This document shows, piece after piece, positions 27,629 through 36,290 of a stretch of 64,000 nucleotides of DNA; position 1 is the first letter of the stretch, and the number at the start of each line of letters is the position of its first letter. Location: the NCBI GenBank assembly GCA_013696395.1, contig JACCYQ010000123.1, forward strand, positions 1 through 64,000, in the 5' to 3' direction. Below the pieces are notes generated by a model. The model was given only the letters and a program-made list of their open reading frames with translations, searched no databases and was not told the origin of the DNA. This DNA is from Chitinophagaceae bacterium. GTDB taxonomy: Bacteria > Bacteroidota > Bacteroidia > Chitinophagales > Chitinophagaceae. The translations under genes and the position numbers were made by a program.

Positions 27629-28639
27629 ATGGTTATGAATCTGATGCTTGAAATGCCTGTAAAAAAATTACCTGTTCCTATTTCTTATGAACAGCATTTG
27701 ATGCTTATTGGTTCCTGTTTTACAGAAAATATTGGTAATAGATTGAGCGAATTAAAATTTAATGTTTTACAGAATCCAAATGGAATTATTTATGATCCCA
27801 TCAGTATATGTCAAAACCTGATATCTTATATCCAGCAAAAAAAATATACAGAGCATGATGTTTTTGAAAGAAATGGTTTGTGGCAAAGCTGGCAACACCA
27901 TACAAGATTTTCCGGACCAAATAAGCACAATGTAATTGAAAGTATAAACGAACACCAACAGGCAGCCCATGTTTTTCTGCAAAAAGCTGATTGGCTGATA
28001 TTAACTTTTGGAACTGCTTTTTCGTATCAGTTAATGGATGACAAAACCGGGGAAACATTCCAATCCGTAGCTAATTGTCATAAAGCACCATCTACATGGT
28101 TTCAGAAAAATTTATTATCTATTACCGAAATGGTTACTGCCATGGATAATTGCATGCATCAATTATTTCATTTCAATCCAAAATTAAAGATACTCTTCAC
28201 CGTTAGTCCAGTCCGTCATATTAAAGACGGCATTGTTGAAAACAATCAAAGCAAAGCCCGTTTAATTGAAACAATTCACCACATGGTCAATAAATTTGAC
28301 AAGCTGTTTTATTTTCCGGCTTATGAACTGGTAATTGATGTATTAAGAGATTACAGGTTTTATGATGAAGACCTGGTACATCCTAATCGCCAGGCTACGC
28401 AATTTGTGTTTGATCACTTTGTAAAATCTTGCATGGACGATAATTCCATTGATTTATTAAAGCAGGTTGAGGCAATTGTCAATGCCCGAAACCATCGGCC
28501 ATTTCAACCGGGTACCATTATTCATCAAGAATTTCTTGATTCTTTTTTTGATAAAACCAATAAATTACAAAACAGACATCCTTATTTAAACCTGCAACAG
28601 GAGTTGGATTATTTTTCAACCAATTCTGAAATTCTATAA
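27629..28639 (+). CDS. GSCFA domain protein
   Basis: A protein of 336 residues named for its LIGSCFTENIGNRL motif (about 27-40). GSCFA proteins are related to SGNH/GDSL hydrolases: the Ser of GSC takes the nucleophile position. Later blocks here, LILTFGTAFSYQL, FTVSPVRHIKDGIVENNQSKARLI and EDLVHPNRQATQFVFDHF (a D-x-x-H catalytic pair near residue 250), fit that fold. It starts 7 bp after the HMG-CoA lyase gene, which suggests coupling, but no functional link is established. The start could be either of two ATGs (27629 or 27635). Its 3' end overlaps galM by 31 bp. Confidence 0.85.
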   Translation: MVMNLMLEMPVKKLPVPISYEQHLMLIGSCFTENIGNRLSELKFNVLQNPNGIIYDPISICQNLISYIQQKKYTEHDVFERNGLWQSWQHHTRFSGPNKHNVIESINEHQQAAHVFLQKADWLILTFGTAFSYQLMDDKTGETFQSVANCHKAPSTWFQKNLLSITEMVTAMDNCMHQLFHFNPKLKILFTVSPVRHIKDGIVENNQSKARLIETIHHMVNKFDKLFYFPAYELVIDVLRDYRFYDEDLVHPNRQATQFVFDHFVKSCMDDNSIDLLKQVEAIVNARNHRPFQPGTIIHQEFLDSFFDKTNKLQNRHPYLNLQQELDYFSTNSEIL

Positions 28640-29664
28640 GCTGTTTTGCTGTAATAAGTTTCTCCGGGTCTTAATATAGTATCTGGAAAATGTGGAATGT
28701 TAATGGCGTTGGGATGAATATGTGTTTCCAGGCATAAGCCGGAATAATCACCATATTGTTCTCCGCGTTTACCCATAACCGGTGGAATACCCTGGCCAGC
28801 ATAGAAATGAACAATGGGTTCACTTGTTAAAACTTCCAATAACAAATGGGAGTTGGGTGAATAAACCTGCGCCGCCAATGACAGATTTTCATCCTCCTGA
28901 CTATCGATTAAATAACTATGATCTATGCCGTTCGAATGATCCATTTTTTTGCTGATAGGAGATTGCCTGCTAAAGTCAAAAGCTGAATTCTCTACTTCTA
29001 TCAAATTTCCAGTTGATACCCGGTCTTTATCCTGCTCCAGTATTTGCGAGGAATTTATCATCAGTTCATGATCCAGGATATTGCCAACTCCATTATTCAG
29101 ATTAAAATAGCTGTGATGGGTGAGATTGATGACAGTGGACTGGTCCGTTGTGGCCGTGTATGTGTAGCTTAATTCGTTTAAATCATTTAATTCAAATCTT
29201 AAATTAACAAGTGCATTCCCGGGGAAACCTTCTTCACCATCTTTACTCAGGTACTGAAATTCTATAAAATGACGTTCTTCATCAAAAGAAATCATTTCCC
29301 ATATTTTCCGGTCAAAACCCTTCCAGCCGCCATGCAGTTGAAAATTTTTATTATTCATTGACACATCATAACGCACACTATCAATCGTAAAACTTGCACC
29401 CCCGATCCTGTTGGCGTATCTGCCTATAGCTGCTCCGAAGTATGGGTATTTTTTAAGGTAATTTTCATCTATGTAATCTTTCATTGAATCGAACCCTAAT
29501 ACAATATCAATGATCTCCTCCTTAGAAGTTTGAAATTTAATGGCATTGATTATACAACCATAATTGCTGATCAGTACTTCAGTGTTTTTGTTGTTCCTGA
29601 GAGAGAATAAGTAAATCTCATCTCCTTCAGAAGTTTTGCAGCAAAATGTTCCTTTTTGACCCAT
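28609..29664 (-). CDS. galM: Aldose 1-epimerase (galactose mutarotase)
   Basis: An enzyme of 351 residues with the GalM beta-sandwich. It interconverts alpha and beta anomers of galactose and other hexoses. Recognisable segments are LGFDSMKDYIDENYLKKYPYFGAAIGRYANRI, FQLHGGWKGFDRKIW, VINLTHHSYFNLN (catalytic His) and LCLETHIHPNAINIP (catalytic Glu). No signal peptide is visible, so it is cytoplasmic. The last codons overlap the convergent GSCFA gene by 31 bp. No other galactose genes are nearby. Confidence 0.93.
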   Translation of the reverse strand: MGQKGTFCCKTSEGDEIYLFSLRNNKNTEVLISNYGCIINAIKFQTSKEEIIDIVLGFDSMKDYIDENYLKKYPYFGAAIGRYANRIGGASFTIDSVRYDVSMNNKNFQLHGGWKGFDRKIWEMISFDEERHFIEFQYLSKDGEEGFPGNALVNLRFELNDLNELSYTYTATTDQSTVINLTHHSYFNLNNGVGNILDHELMINSSQILEQDKDRVSTGNLIEVENSAFDFSRQSPISKKMDHSNGIDHSYLIDSQEDENLSLAAQVYSPNSHLLLEVLTSEPIVHFYAGQGIPPVMGKRGEQYGDYSGLCLETHIHPNAINIPHFPDTILRPGETYYSKTAYRISELVEK

Positions 29665-29724
29665 AAATTATTCTATTAATTTTCTTATTATAGAAAATAG
29701 TTTACTGTGGAAGAAAGCATTGAA

Positions 29725-30333
29725 TTAATGAATTCTATCACCACGTACTTCCAAATTTGCTATTACCTCCTTTTCAAACAGAAGCCATTCCTCCCAACGT
29801 TGCCGCACTTTTTCTTTAGGTAAATAGTTTTCTGCAAGTTCAATGAAGAGTGTGTAATGACCGGCTTCACTTTCCATGAAACGGCGATAAAATTTTTTCA
29901 GGTAATCATCAGTCAAGCCTTCACTCAGTCTTTTAAACCTTTCACAACTGCGGGCTTCAATCAGGGCCATTATGAGCAATTGATCTAAAAATCGCTCATC
30001 TGGTGATCCTCCCTGTTTTTGAAATGTTTTTAGTTCATTTACATAAAAATCTTTCCGCTGTAAACCCAGTTTAAGATTTCTTTTATGCAATTCAGCCAAC
30101 ACCAGGCGAAAATGGCCCCATTCTTCAGTTACTATAGGTGCCAGTTCTTCCACCAGTTTTTGCTTGTCACTGTATCGCTGAATCAGCGAAATGCAGTAAG
30201 TGGCTGCTTTTTGTTCGCAATAAGCATGATCAGTAAGGATTTCCTGAAGCGAAATATTAGCCAGGTCTACCCAACGAGGATCCGTTGGTAGTTTGAGCCC
30301 GAGAATATTTTTTACATCTGTATTTTCTTCCAT
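29725..30333 (-). CDS. miaE: tRNA-(ms2io6A) hydroxylase MiaE-like
   Basis: A ferritin-like diiron protein of about 202 residues starting MEENTDVKNILGLKLPTDPRWVDLA. The iron ligands are visible in a four-helix pattern: ILTDHAYCEQKAA, VTEEWGHFRLVL (E-x-x-H), LIMALIEARSCERF and FMESEAGHYTLFIELA (E-x-x-H). MiaE hydroxylates the isopentenyl group of ms2i6A at position 37 of certain tRNAs, using molecular oxygen. The match in W-V-D-L-A and the E-A-R-S-C-E-R-F block is specific for this family. The ATG at 30333 is preferred over one ten codons upstream. Confidence 0.88.
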   Translation of the reverse strand: MEENTDVKNILGLKLPTDPRWVDLANISLQEILTDHAYCEQKAATYCISLIQRYSDKQKLVEELAPIVTEEWGHFRLVLAELHKRNLKLGLQRKDFYVNELKTFQKQGGSPDERFLDQLLIMALIEARSCERFKRLSEGLTDDYLKKFYRRFMESEAGHYTLFIELAENYLPKEKVRQRWEEWLLFEKEVIANLEVRGDRIH

Positions 30334-30477
30334 AAATATTTCGGAACGAAGGTAGGTATCCATCCTTCAAATTGAAGTGCAGTGCGCCTGAATGGTTACA
30401 AAAATGTCTTTAAATAAAAATATTACAGTAATTCGTGGTTGAAACTACCGTTTTTGGAAGCTTATTACCGTTTTATT

Positions 30478-30508
30478 TTGCCTGTTTTATCATATTACAT
30501 TACCTTTG
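30478..30508 (+). promoter_or_regulatory. Strong promoter of rpsO
   Basis: TTG at 30478-30480, a 20-bp spacer and TACCTTTG at 30501-30508, all within consensus. The rpsO start is at 30558, giving a leader of about 45 nt. Confidence 0.75.
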
Positions 30509-30557
30509 CCGCCTTATATAATGTAGTTAAAATTGGATGCCTTTAAAAAATTTCAAA

Positions 30558-30827
30558 ATGCCTTTAACAAAAGAAAAAAACGCCTCTATATTCTCCAACT
30601 TTGGGGGAAATGAAAAAAATACCGGTTCTATTGAAGGACAAGTAGCTTTAATGACTGAAAGAATCAGTCTTATCTCTTCTCACATGCAAAAGAACAAGAA
30701 AGATTTTGGTTCAAACCGAGGTCTTGTTCAGTTGGTTAGCAAGCGTAAACGTTTACTAACTTACCTTCAAAAAACAAATCTGACCGGATACCGCCAGTTG
30801 ATCGAAAAACTCGGACTTAGAAAATAA
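30558..30827 (+). CDS. rpsO: 30S ribosomal protein S15
   Basis: A protein of 89 residues, the usual S15 length. It binds 16S rRNA at the central three-way junction and forms an intersubunit bridge. GSIEGQVALMTERISLISSHMQKNKKDFGSNRGLVQLVSKRKRLLTYLQKTN is the conserved core; the H-x-x-x-x-K-D-x-x-S-x-R-G-L motif contacts rRNA. ATG 30558 gives the family N-terminus (MPLTKEK); an in-frame ATG at 30537 adds seven non-conserved residues. It precedes pnp, the classical rpsO-pnp order, with a terminator between. Confidence 0.96.
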   Translation: MPLTKEKNASIFSNFGGNEKNTGSIEGQVALMTERISLISSHMQKNKKDFGSNRGLVQLVSKRKRLLTYLQKTNLTGYRQLIEKLGLRK

Positions 30828-30833
30828 ATTATA

Positions 30834-30873
30834 AAGCCCTCCGCACTCTTCTGGCAGGAGGGCTTCCTTTTTA
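30834..30873 (+). terminator. Terminator between rpsO and pnp
   Basis: AAGCCCTCC (30834-30842) pairs with GGAGGGCTT (30857-30865), followed by CCTTTTT. In other bacteria this position carries a partial terminator and an RNase III site. Confidence 0.85.
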
Positions 30874-30977
30874 CCCCAACTGCCACTGGTTGGGTTTTGT
30901 GTAAATAGTTATTTCAACATTTTACCCATTCCTGATCTTCCATTCACCTGGTAGCTTTTAAGAAAAAAACCACAAGT

Positions 30978-33134
30978 ATGTTAACACAACCCATAAGTAA
31001 AAAATTTGATTCAGCCGGTAAGGAGATATTTATTGAAACTGGCCGTTTAGCGCGGCAGGCTGATGGAGCAGTTACAGTCCGCCAGGGAAATTGTATCCTG
31101 CTTGCCACAGTTGTAGCTAATAAAGAACCAAGGGAAGGCCAAAGCTTTTTTCCCTTATCTGTTGATTACCAGGAAAAATTTGCTTCAGCAGGCAGAATTC
31201 CCGGATCTTTCTTTAAAAGAGAAGCCCGGTTAAATGACTATGAAATCCTGACAAGTCGGTTGATTGACAGGGCGCTTCGTCCACTTTTCCCCGAAGATTA
31301 TGTGTGTGATGTTCAGGTTCTTATATCGCTTGTTTCAAGTGATCCTGAGGTTATGCCAGATGCTTTAGCTTGTCTGGCAGCTTCTGCTGCATTTGCTGTT
31401 TCTGATATTCCTATCCAGGAAATTATTTCTGAAGTTAGAATTGCACGTATCAATGGCGAGTTTGTTGTTAATCCTTTGAGAAGCGAATTGGTTTTGGCTG
31501 ATATGGACTTTATAATTGCGGCTACGGAAAAAAATATTATGATGGTTGAAGGAGAAGCCCATGAGTGCAGCGAAGAAGATTTGATTAAGGCCATTGAGCT
31601 TGCCCATGAAGCAATCAAAGTCCAGGTGAAAGCACAGCAGGAACTTAGAGAAATGGCTGGAATAACAACTAAAAGAGATTATATAAAGCTTGTTCCTAAC
31701 GAAGAATTGGTTGCTAAAGTGGAAGCTTTTGCCAAAGATAAAATTTACGAAGCTGCAAAAGCAGGGTCATCGAAGCATATCCGCAGGGAAAAACTTCAGC
31801 AAATTGAAGAAGAATTGTTACAATATTTAAGGACTGAATACAATGTTCCTGAAAATGAAGTATTGGATTCAGATATACAAAAGCAAGCTAAAAATTATTA
31901 CAATGATTTGCAGTATCATGTAGTTCGGGGTATGATCCTGAATGATAAAGTTCGTTTGGATTCCCGTGGTCTTGAAGAGGTTCGGGCATTGGATATGGAA
32001 GTGGATATATTACCTTCCCCGCATGGATCAGCCTTATTTACACGTGGTGAAACCCAATCACTTACAACAGTTACCTTGGGAACGCCTTTAGATGAATTAT
32101 TGGTTGAAAGTGCAGCTACTTCATCCTATTCTAAATTCATTTTACACTATAATTTTCCACCTTTTTCAACCGGTGAAGTAAAACCAATGCGTGGTGTTGG
32201 CAGGAGAGAAGTAGGACATGGTAACCTGGCGATGAGATCATTAAAGCAAATGTTACCGAAAGAAGATTTTCCATACACTGTTCGGATAGTTAGTGATATT
32301 TTGGAATCAAATGGTTCATCCTCTATGGCTACTGTTTGTGCCGGTTCTTTAGCATTAATGGATGCTGGTGTTCCGATGCCAAAACATGTGGCGGGTGTTG
32401 CCATGGGTTTAATTTCAATTGATGGTGAATTTGGAATTCTTACAGATATATTAGGTGATGAAGATCACCTGGGTGATATGGATTTTAAAGTAACCGGAAC
32501 CCGTGATGGCATTTGTGGTGTACAAATGGATATTAAAGTTGATGGCTTAAGTATGGATGTAATGCGGAAAGCATTATCGCAAGCACATGAAGCACGATTG
32601 CATATTTTAGATGCCATGTATAAATGCCTCCCTGCTGCTAATACCGAAGTAAAACCCCATGCCCCACGGATGGTTAAAATTACCATTGATCGTGAATTTA
32701 TCGGCGCAGTAATCGGACCACAAGGTAAAGTAATACAGGAAATTCAAAGAGAAACTGGAACGACTATTAATATTGAAGAAAAGAACGAGAAAGGAGAGAT
32801 TGGTATTTTTGGAACCAAAAAAGAGGGTGTTGATAAAGCATTTGCCTGGATCAGGGGTATTGTTGCCATACCAACTGTAGGTGATGTATATGAAGCCACT
32901 GTTAAATCCATCATGCCTTATGGAGCTTTCGTTGAATTTATGCCGGGTAAGCAAGGCTTAATCCATATTTCTGAAGTAAGCTGGAAAAGGTTAGAAACAC
33001 TGGAGGGTGTTTTGAATGAAGGTGATGTGGTAAAAGTGAAACTGATGGGAACGGATCCAAAAACCGGTAAGTTTAAACTTTCCCGAAAAGTTTTAATGCC
33101 TAAACCAGAAGCGAAAGAAAACCAGGACAACTAA
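30978..33134 (+). CDS. pnp: Polyribonucleotide nucleotidyltransferase
   Basis: An exoribonuclease of 718 residues that degrades RNA phosphorolytically from the 3' end. Domains in order: RNase PH 1 (about 10-145, with FFKREARLNDYEILTSRLIDRALRP), an all-helical linker (about 235-315), RNase PH 2 (about 320-540, with LHYNFPPFSTGEVKP and the metal-binding DILGDEDHLGDMDFKV), KH (about 560-620, FIGAVIGPQGKVIQEI) and S1 (about 635-705, GDVYEATVKSIMPYGAFVEF). All catalytic regions are intact. The gene ends in a strong terminator that overlaps the region just upstream of prmA. Confidence 0.97.
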   Translation: MLTQPISKKFDSAGKEIFIETGRLARQADGAVTVRQGNCILLATVVANKEPREGQSFFPLSVDYQEKFASAGRIPGSFFKREARLNDYEILTSRLIDRALRPLFPEDYVCDVQVLISLVSSDPEVMPDALACLAASAAFAVSDIPIQEIISEVRIARINGEFVVNPLRSELVLADMDFIIAATEKNIMMVEGEAHECSEEDLIKAIELAHEAIKVQVKAQQELREMAGITTKRDYIKLVPNEELVAKVEAFAKDKIYEAAKAGSSKHIRREKLQQIEEELLQYLRTEYNVPENEVLDSDIQKQAKNYYNDLQYHVVRGMILNDKVRLDSRGLEEVRALDMEVDILPSPHGSALFTRGETQSLTTVTLGTPLDELLVESAATSSYSKFILHYNFPPFSTGEVKPMRGVGRREVGHGNLAMRSLKQMLPKEDFPYTVRIVSDILESNGSSSMATVCAGSLALMDAGVPMPKHVAGVAMGLISIDGEFGILTDILGDEDHLGDMDFKVTGTRDGICGVQMDIKVDGLSMDVMRKALSQAHEARLHILDAMYKCLPAANTEVKPHAPRMVKITIDREFIGAVIGPQGKVIQEIQRETGTTINIEEKNEKGEIGIFGTKKEGVDKAFAWIRGIVAIPTVGDVYEATVKSIMPYGAFVEFMPGKQGLIHISEVSWKRLETLEGVLNEGDVVKVKLMGTDPKTGKFKLSRKVLMPKPEAKENQDN

Positions 33135-33139
33135 TATCA

Positions 33140-33163
33140 AACCCCGAGATGATCGGGGTTTTT
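33140..33163 (+). terminator. Terminator after pnp
   Basis: AACCCCGA (33140-33147) pairs with TCGGGGTT (33153-33160) around GATGA, followed by TTT. An in-frame ATG at 33149 falls inside this hairpin, which helps reject it as the prmA start. Confidence 0.85.
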
Positions 33164-33175
33164 ACATTTACCAAT

Positions 33176-34000
33176 ATGGATGAAGAATATGTAGAACTAT
33201 TAATACAATTTAATAATCCGGGTGATGCTGAATTAATAATTGCCTTTTTTGGTGAAGCGGGTTACATAGGGTTTGAAGAACGTGGTAATAAGGAATTGCT
33301 GGCGTTTATACATTCAAAGGATTTTGATGAAAGTTTTTTAAACGAAATTTCAGGAAAAATCAATTTTCAATACGCCAAATCTATTATACCTGAAACCAAT
33401 TGGAATAAGGATTGGGAATCAAATTTCCAACCGGTATTAGTGGACGATTATTGCGGAATCAGAGCTGATTTCCATGAGCCATTAATAAATGTAAAACATG
33501 AAATTATCATTACCCCAAAAATGAGTTTTGGTACAGGTCATCATGCCACTACTTATATGATGGTACAATGCCTGCAAGACTTAAATGTTAAATATAAAAA
33601 GGTATTTGATTTTGGAACGGGAACAGGTGTACTGGCCATTTTAGCAGAAAAGGAAGGGGCTTCAGAAGTATTGGCCATTGATCATGATGAATGGAGTGCT
33701 TTAAATGCAGCGGAAAACATTTTTCGAAATAATGCTAAACGAATTACGGTAGTACAAAGTGATAACCCGGATTATCATCAAAATTTTGATATTATATTGG
33801 CCAATATCAATAAACATATTATAATTGAATCACTACCTGCCTTAACCAAACAATTAAATCCATCAGGGTTCATTATTTGCAGTGGATTTATGAAACAGGA
33901 TATGGATGATATCAATACAACAGCAGCTAAGTGTAATTTGATTTCAAAACAAAAAAGGGTAAGAGAAAATTGGGTTTGTGTAATTTTACAGTTATCTTGA
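33176..34000 (+). CDS. prmA: Ribosomal protein L11 methyltransferase
   Basis: A class I SAM-dependent methyltransferase of 274 residues that trimethylates amino groups of ribosomal protein L11. An N-terminal L11-recognition domain (VELLIQFNNPGDAELIIAFFGEAGYIGFEE) precedes the catalytic domain. The latter shows IIITPKMSFGTGHHATT (PrmA signature), VFDFGTGTGVLAILAEKEGA (SAM loop), AIDHDEWS and ILANINKHIII (catalytic N-I-N segment). The ATG at 33176 is chosen because the upstream in-frame ATG lies in the pnp terminator. It is at the head of a plus-strand run with plsY, on separate -7 elements. Confidence 0.93.
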   Translation: MDEEYVELLIQFNNPGDAELIIAFFGEAGYIGFEERGNKELLAFIHSKDFDESFLNEISGKINFQYAKSIIPETNWNKDWESNFQPVLVDDYCGIRADFHEPLINVKHEIIITPKMSFGTGHHATTYMMVQCLQDLNVKYKKVFDFGTGTGVLAILAEKEGASEVLAIDHDEWSALNAAENIFRNNAKRITVVQSDNPDYHQNFDIILANINKHIIIESLPALTKQLNPSGFIICSGFMKQDMDDINTTAAKCNLISKQKRVRENWVCVILQLS

Positions 34001-34047
34001 CTGTTGGCAAATGTTAATATGGATCACTTAATCCCGTTAATTTGAAT

Positions 34048-34055
34048 TATTTTTG
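34048..34055 (+). promoter_or_regulatory. -7 element of plsY
   Basis: TATTTTTG at 34048-34055, followed by CCGTC. The start codon is at 34080, so the leader would be about 20 nt. No matching TTG is found 17-23 bp upstream. Confidence 0.45.
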
Positions 34056-34079
34056 CCGTCCAACTTCAACAAAGATTCT

Positions 34080-34748
34080 ATGAATGAACTATTGGTTATC
34101 ATTTTAGCTTATCTGATTGGGAGTATTCCTACTTCCGTATGGGTGAGTAAAGGCTTCTTCCAAATAGATATTAGGGAATATGGAAGTGGAAATGCCGGTG
34201 CTACCAATACATACAGGATTTTAGGACCCAGGTGGGGAACTCTTGTTATGATGGTTGATATGCTAAAAGGAATTGCTGCTGTTAAACTGGTTTTTCTTCT
34301 TCCGCATTATATGGACAATTCTCTGCAATTAGTCAATCTTCAGATTGGATTAGGACTTGCTGCTGTGCTGGGGCATATATTCCCCGTGTGGGCTGAATTT
34401 CGCGGTGGTAAAGGAGTAGCTACATTATTTGGAATGGTATTAGGCATTCAACCCAATGTTGCACTATGTTGTGTAGGCGTTTTTCTTTTGGTTTTATTTT
34501 TAACAAGATACATTTCCCTCAGCTCTATATTAGCCAGTATCGCATTCCCGGTATTTATCCTGGTTATATTTAATGAACCTGAGCATCTGTACCGCATTTT
34601 TGCAATTGCAGTCGCACTAATGGTTCTACTTACTCATCAAAAAAACATTGGACGTTTATTTAAAGGCAGTGAAAGTAAAGTGCCTATCCTCAAACATCGT
34701 GACCGACGCAAGAAACGCCGTTTAGAAAGAGATGACCTTATAAATTAA
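34080..34748 (+). CDS. plsY: Acyl-phosphate:glycerol-3-phosphate acyltransferase
   Basis: An integral membrane enzyme of 222 residues that transfers an acyl chain from acyl-phosphate to glycerol 3-phosphate, the first step of phospholipid synthesis. The three PlsY motifs are present: LIGSIPTSVWVSKGFFQIDIREYGSGNAGATNTYRILG (motif 1, with S-x-P and G-S-G-N-x-G-A-T-N), WAEFRGGKGVATLFG (motif 2) and LLTHQKNIGRLFKGSESKV (motif 3, with H-x-x-N-I-x-R-L). About five membrane segments are seen. The basic C-terminal tail (KHRDRRKKRRLERDD) is cytosolic. Confidence 0.96.
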   Translation: MNELLVIILAYLIGSIPTSVWVSKGFFQIDIREYGSGNAGATNTYRILGPRWGTLVMMVDMLKGIAAVKLVFLLPHYMDNSLQLVNLQIGLGLAAVLGHIFPVWAEFRGGKGVATLFGMVLGIQPNVALCCVGVFLLVLFLTRYISLSSILASIAFPVFILVIFNEPEHLYRIFAIAVALMVLLTHQKNIGRLFKGSESKVPILKHRDRRKKRRLERDDLIN

Positions 34749-34815
34749 CAATTAGCAAGTCATATCTAAATTATTATTGGTACAATGATTGAATATCAGG
34801 TATTAAAAAAGTACC

Positions 34816-35622
34816 ATGAAAAAATTATTTGCAGCTTTAATAATATCTGCATTTGCCGCAGGTTGTTCTACCAACCCTGTTACCGGTCGCAGTCAGTTTA
34901 AATTAGTTCCTGAGCAGGAGCTCCAGGCAATGGCCGCCCAGGAATACCAGCAATTTTTATCCAGCAGCAAGGTTGTTTCCAGCAGTAATAACAGGGATGC
35001 TGAAATGGTGAAAAGGGTAGGAACAAGAGTTACCAATGCCGTTAAATCTTATTATGCCAGTCGTAACCTTAGTGATGCTTTAGCTGGTTTTACCTGGGAA
35101 TATAACCTGGTTAATGATCCTGCTGTGAATGCATGGGCAATGCCAGGCGGAAGAATTGTCGTTTACACAGGACTGTTAGGTGTTACCAAAAATGAAGCGG
35201 CTCTCGCTGCGGTAATTGGTCATGAAATTTCGCATGCTATTTTCAAGCATGGTAATGAAAGAATGAGCCAGGGTCTTGCACAGCAATTGGGTGGAACTGC
35301 ATTATCAATTGCATTGGCTAATAAACCTGCACAAACGCAAAACCTCTTTAATACGGCTTATGGAATTGGAACCAATGTTGGTGTGTTATTGCCATTTTCA
35401 CGCAAACAAGAATCAGAAGCAGACCGATATGGATTAATATGGATGGCTATGGCAGGATACAATCCACAGGAAGCTATTCCATTATGGGAAAGAATGGAAG
35501 CTGCAAGCAGTGGAAATAAGCCTCCAGAATTTTTAAGTACGCACCCATCAGAAAATACAAGAATGACAAATCTTAGAAAGTGGATGCCTGAAGCATTGAA
35601 ATATTACAAACCAATGAAATAA
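34816..35622 (+). CDS. M48 family zinc metalloprotease, lipoprotein
   Basis: A protein of 268 residues with a lipoprotein signal (ISAFAAGCSTNPVTGRSQF; Cys17 in the lipobox). It has the M48 HExxH zinc motif HEISH at 136-140 and the downstream glutamate ligand in KQESEADRYG (about 197-206). The NPVTGRSQFKLVPEQEL opening matches the LoiP/YcaL-type outer-membrane metalloproteases, which take part in envelope quality control. A terminator follows. Its own promoter is not clear, and the 67-bp gap after plsY leaves cotranscription possible. Confidence 0.92.
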   Translation: MKKLFAALIISAFAAGCSTNPVTGRSQFKLVPEQELQAMAAQEYQQFLSSSKVVSSSNNRDAEMVKRVGTRVTNAVKSYYASRNLSDALAGFTWEYNLVNDPAVNAWAMPGGRIVVYTGLLGVTKNEAALAAVIGHEISHAIFKHGNERMSQGLAQQLGGTALSIALANKPAQTQNLFNTAYGIGTNVGVLLPFSRKQESEADRYGLIWMAMAGYNPQEAIPLWERMEAASSGNKPPEFLSTHPSENTRMTNLRKWMPEALKYYKPMK

Positions 35623-35640
35623 TCCGGATCAAATAATACT

Positions 35641-35677
35641 AAAATCCCGACGGATATTATGTTTGGCGGGATTTTTA
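35641..35677 (+). terminator. Terminator after the M48 protease gene
   Basis: AAAATCCCG (35641-35649) pairs with CGGGATTTT (35667-35675), followed by T and AATT. Confidence 0.8.
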
Positions 35678-35712
35678 ATTACAATCCATGCGGTAAGCTC
35701 CCCGATAATTTG

Positions 35713-35720
35713 TAACTTTG
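35713..35720 (+). promoter_or_regulatory. -7 element before the DUF3052-like gene
   Basis: TAACTTTG at 35713-35720 followed by CAC; the start codon is at 35749. The -33 TTG is not evident. Confidence 0.4.
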
Positions 35721-35748
35721 CACTTCATTGTGATACCTGATTCCGCAA

Positions 35749-36228
35749 ATGATGCAGATATGTGTGATTGCTAACCCTAAATTTATTGAAGGCATGATAC
35801 AAACGCTGGTTGAGAAATTGGAATTGAAAGACCAAAAAACATTACTAATTCAGGGTCTTCCATCTTCCATTGAAAAACAATTCAACAAACTCTCTTTCGC
35901 AAAAAGTATTACCCCACTACTTAAATCACGGAAAATTGAATTTGCCCTTGTATTTGCTATTAATGCAAAGCAGTTAAACGGCATTTTAAAAGATGTTATG
36001 CCTGCTCTGAAGCAGGATTCTAAATTTTGGATTGCATTTCCTAAGCCTGCATCTAAAATTGTAACAGATCTTAATCGTGACCGCAGTTTTGATCATTTGA
36101 CAGATGTTGGTTACGAAGAAGTTTGCCAGGTAGATCTTGATCATGTTTGGAATGCCTGTTGTTTTGAACTCCCAATGAAATCAATGGAGAAAGTAACACG
36201 TAAATCTGCTACTCTTCAGGAAGCATAA
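35749..36228 (+). CDS. DUF3052-like protein
   Basis: A cytoplasmic protein of 159 residues. The C-terminal half contains KFWIAFPKPASKIVTDLNRDRSFDHLTDVGYEEVCQVDLDHVWNACCFELP. This follows the DUF3052 pattern of L-W-I-A-x-P-K, then D-L-T/N-R-D, then G-L/Y-x-x-V-x-x-V-x-x-D-x-x-W-x-A/G-x-x-F. The N-terminal half (LLIQGLPSSIEKQFNKLSF) aligns with the nucleotide-free Rossmann-like start of that family. Function is unknown. It lies between two terminators, so it is transcribed alone. Confidence 0.65.
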   Translation: MMQICVIANPKFIEGMIQTLVEKLELKDQKTLLIQGLPSSIEKQFNKLSFAKSITPLLKSRKIEFALVFAINAKQLNGILKDVMPALKQDSKFWIAFPKPASKIVTDLNRDRSFDHLTDVGYEEVCQVDLDHVWNACCFELPMKSMEKVTRKSATLQEA

Positions 36229-36246
36229 ATTGTATATGAATTTTTT

Positions 36247-36280
36247 AAAAACAGCCACTAACTCAGTGGCTGTTTTTTTT
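36247..36280. terminator. Bidirectional terminator between the DUF3052-like gene and dnaG
   Basis: A perfect 12-bp stem, AAAACAGCCACT (36248-36259) with AGTGGCTGTTTT (36265-36276). It has T runs on both sides and serves two convergent genes. Confidence 0.9.
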
Positions 36281-36290
36281 AGAAGGGTTA

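Noticed and set aside
33149-33175. ATG at 33149 as prmA start
   Set aside because: It lies inside the pnp terminator hairpin (33140-33163), and the added residues do not match the family; ATG 33176 does.
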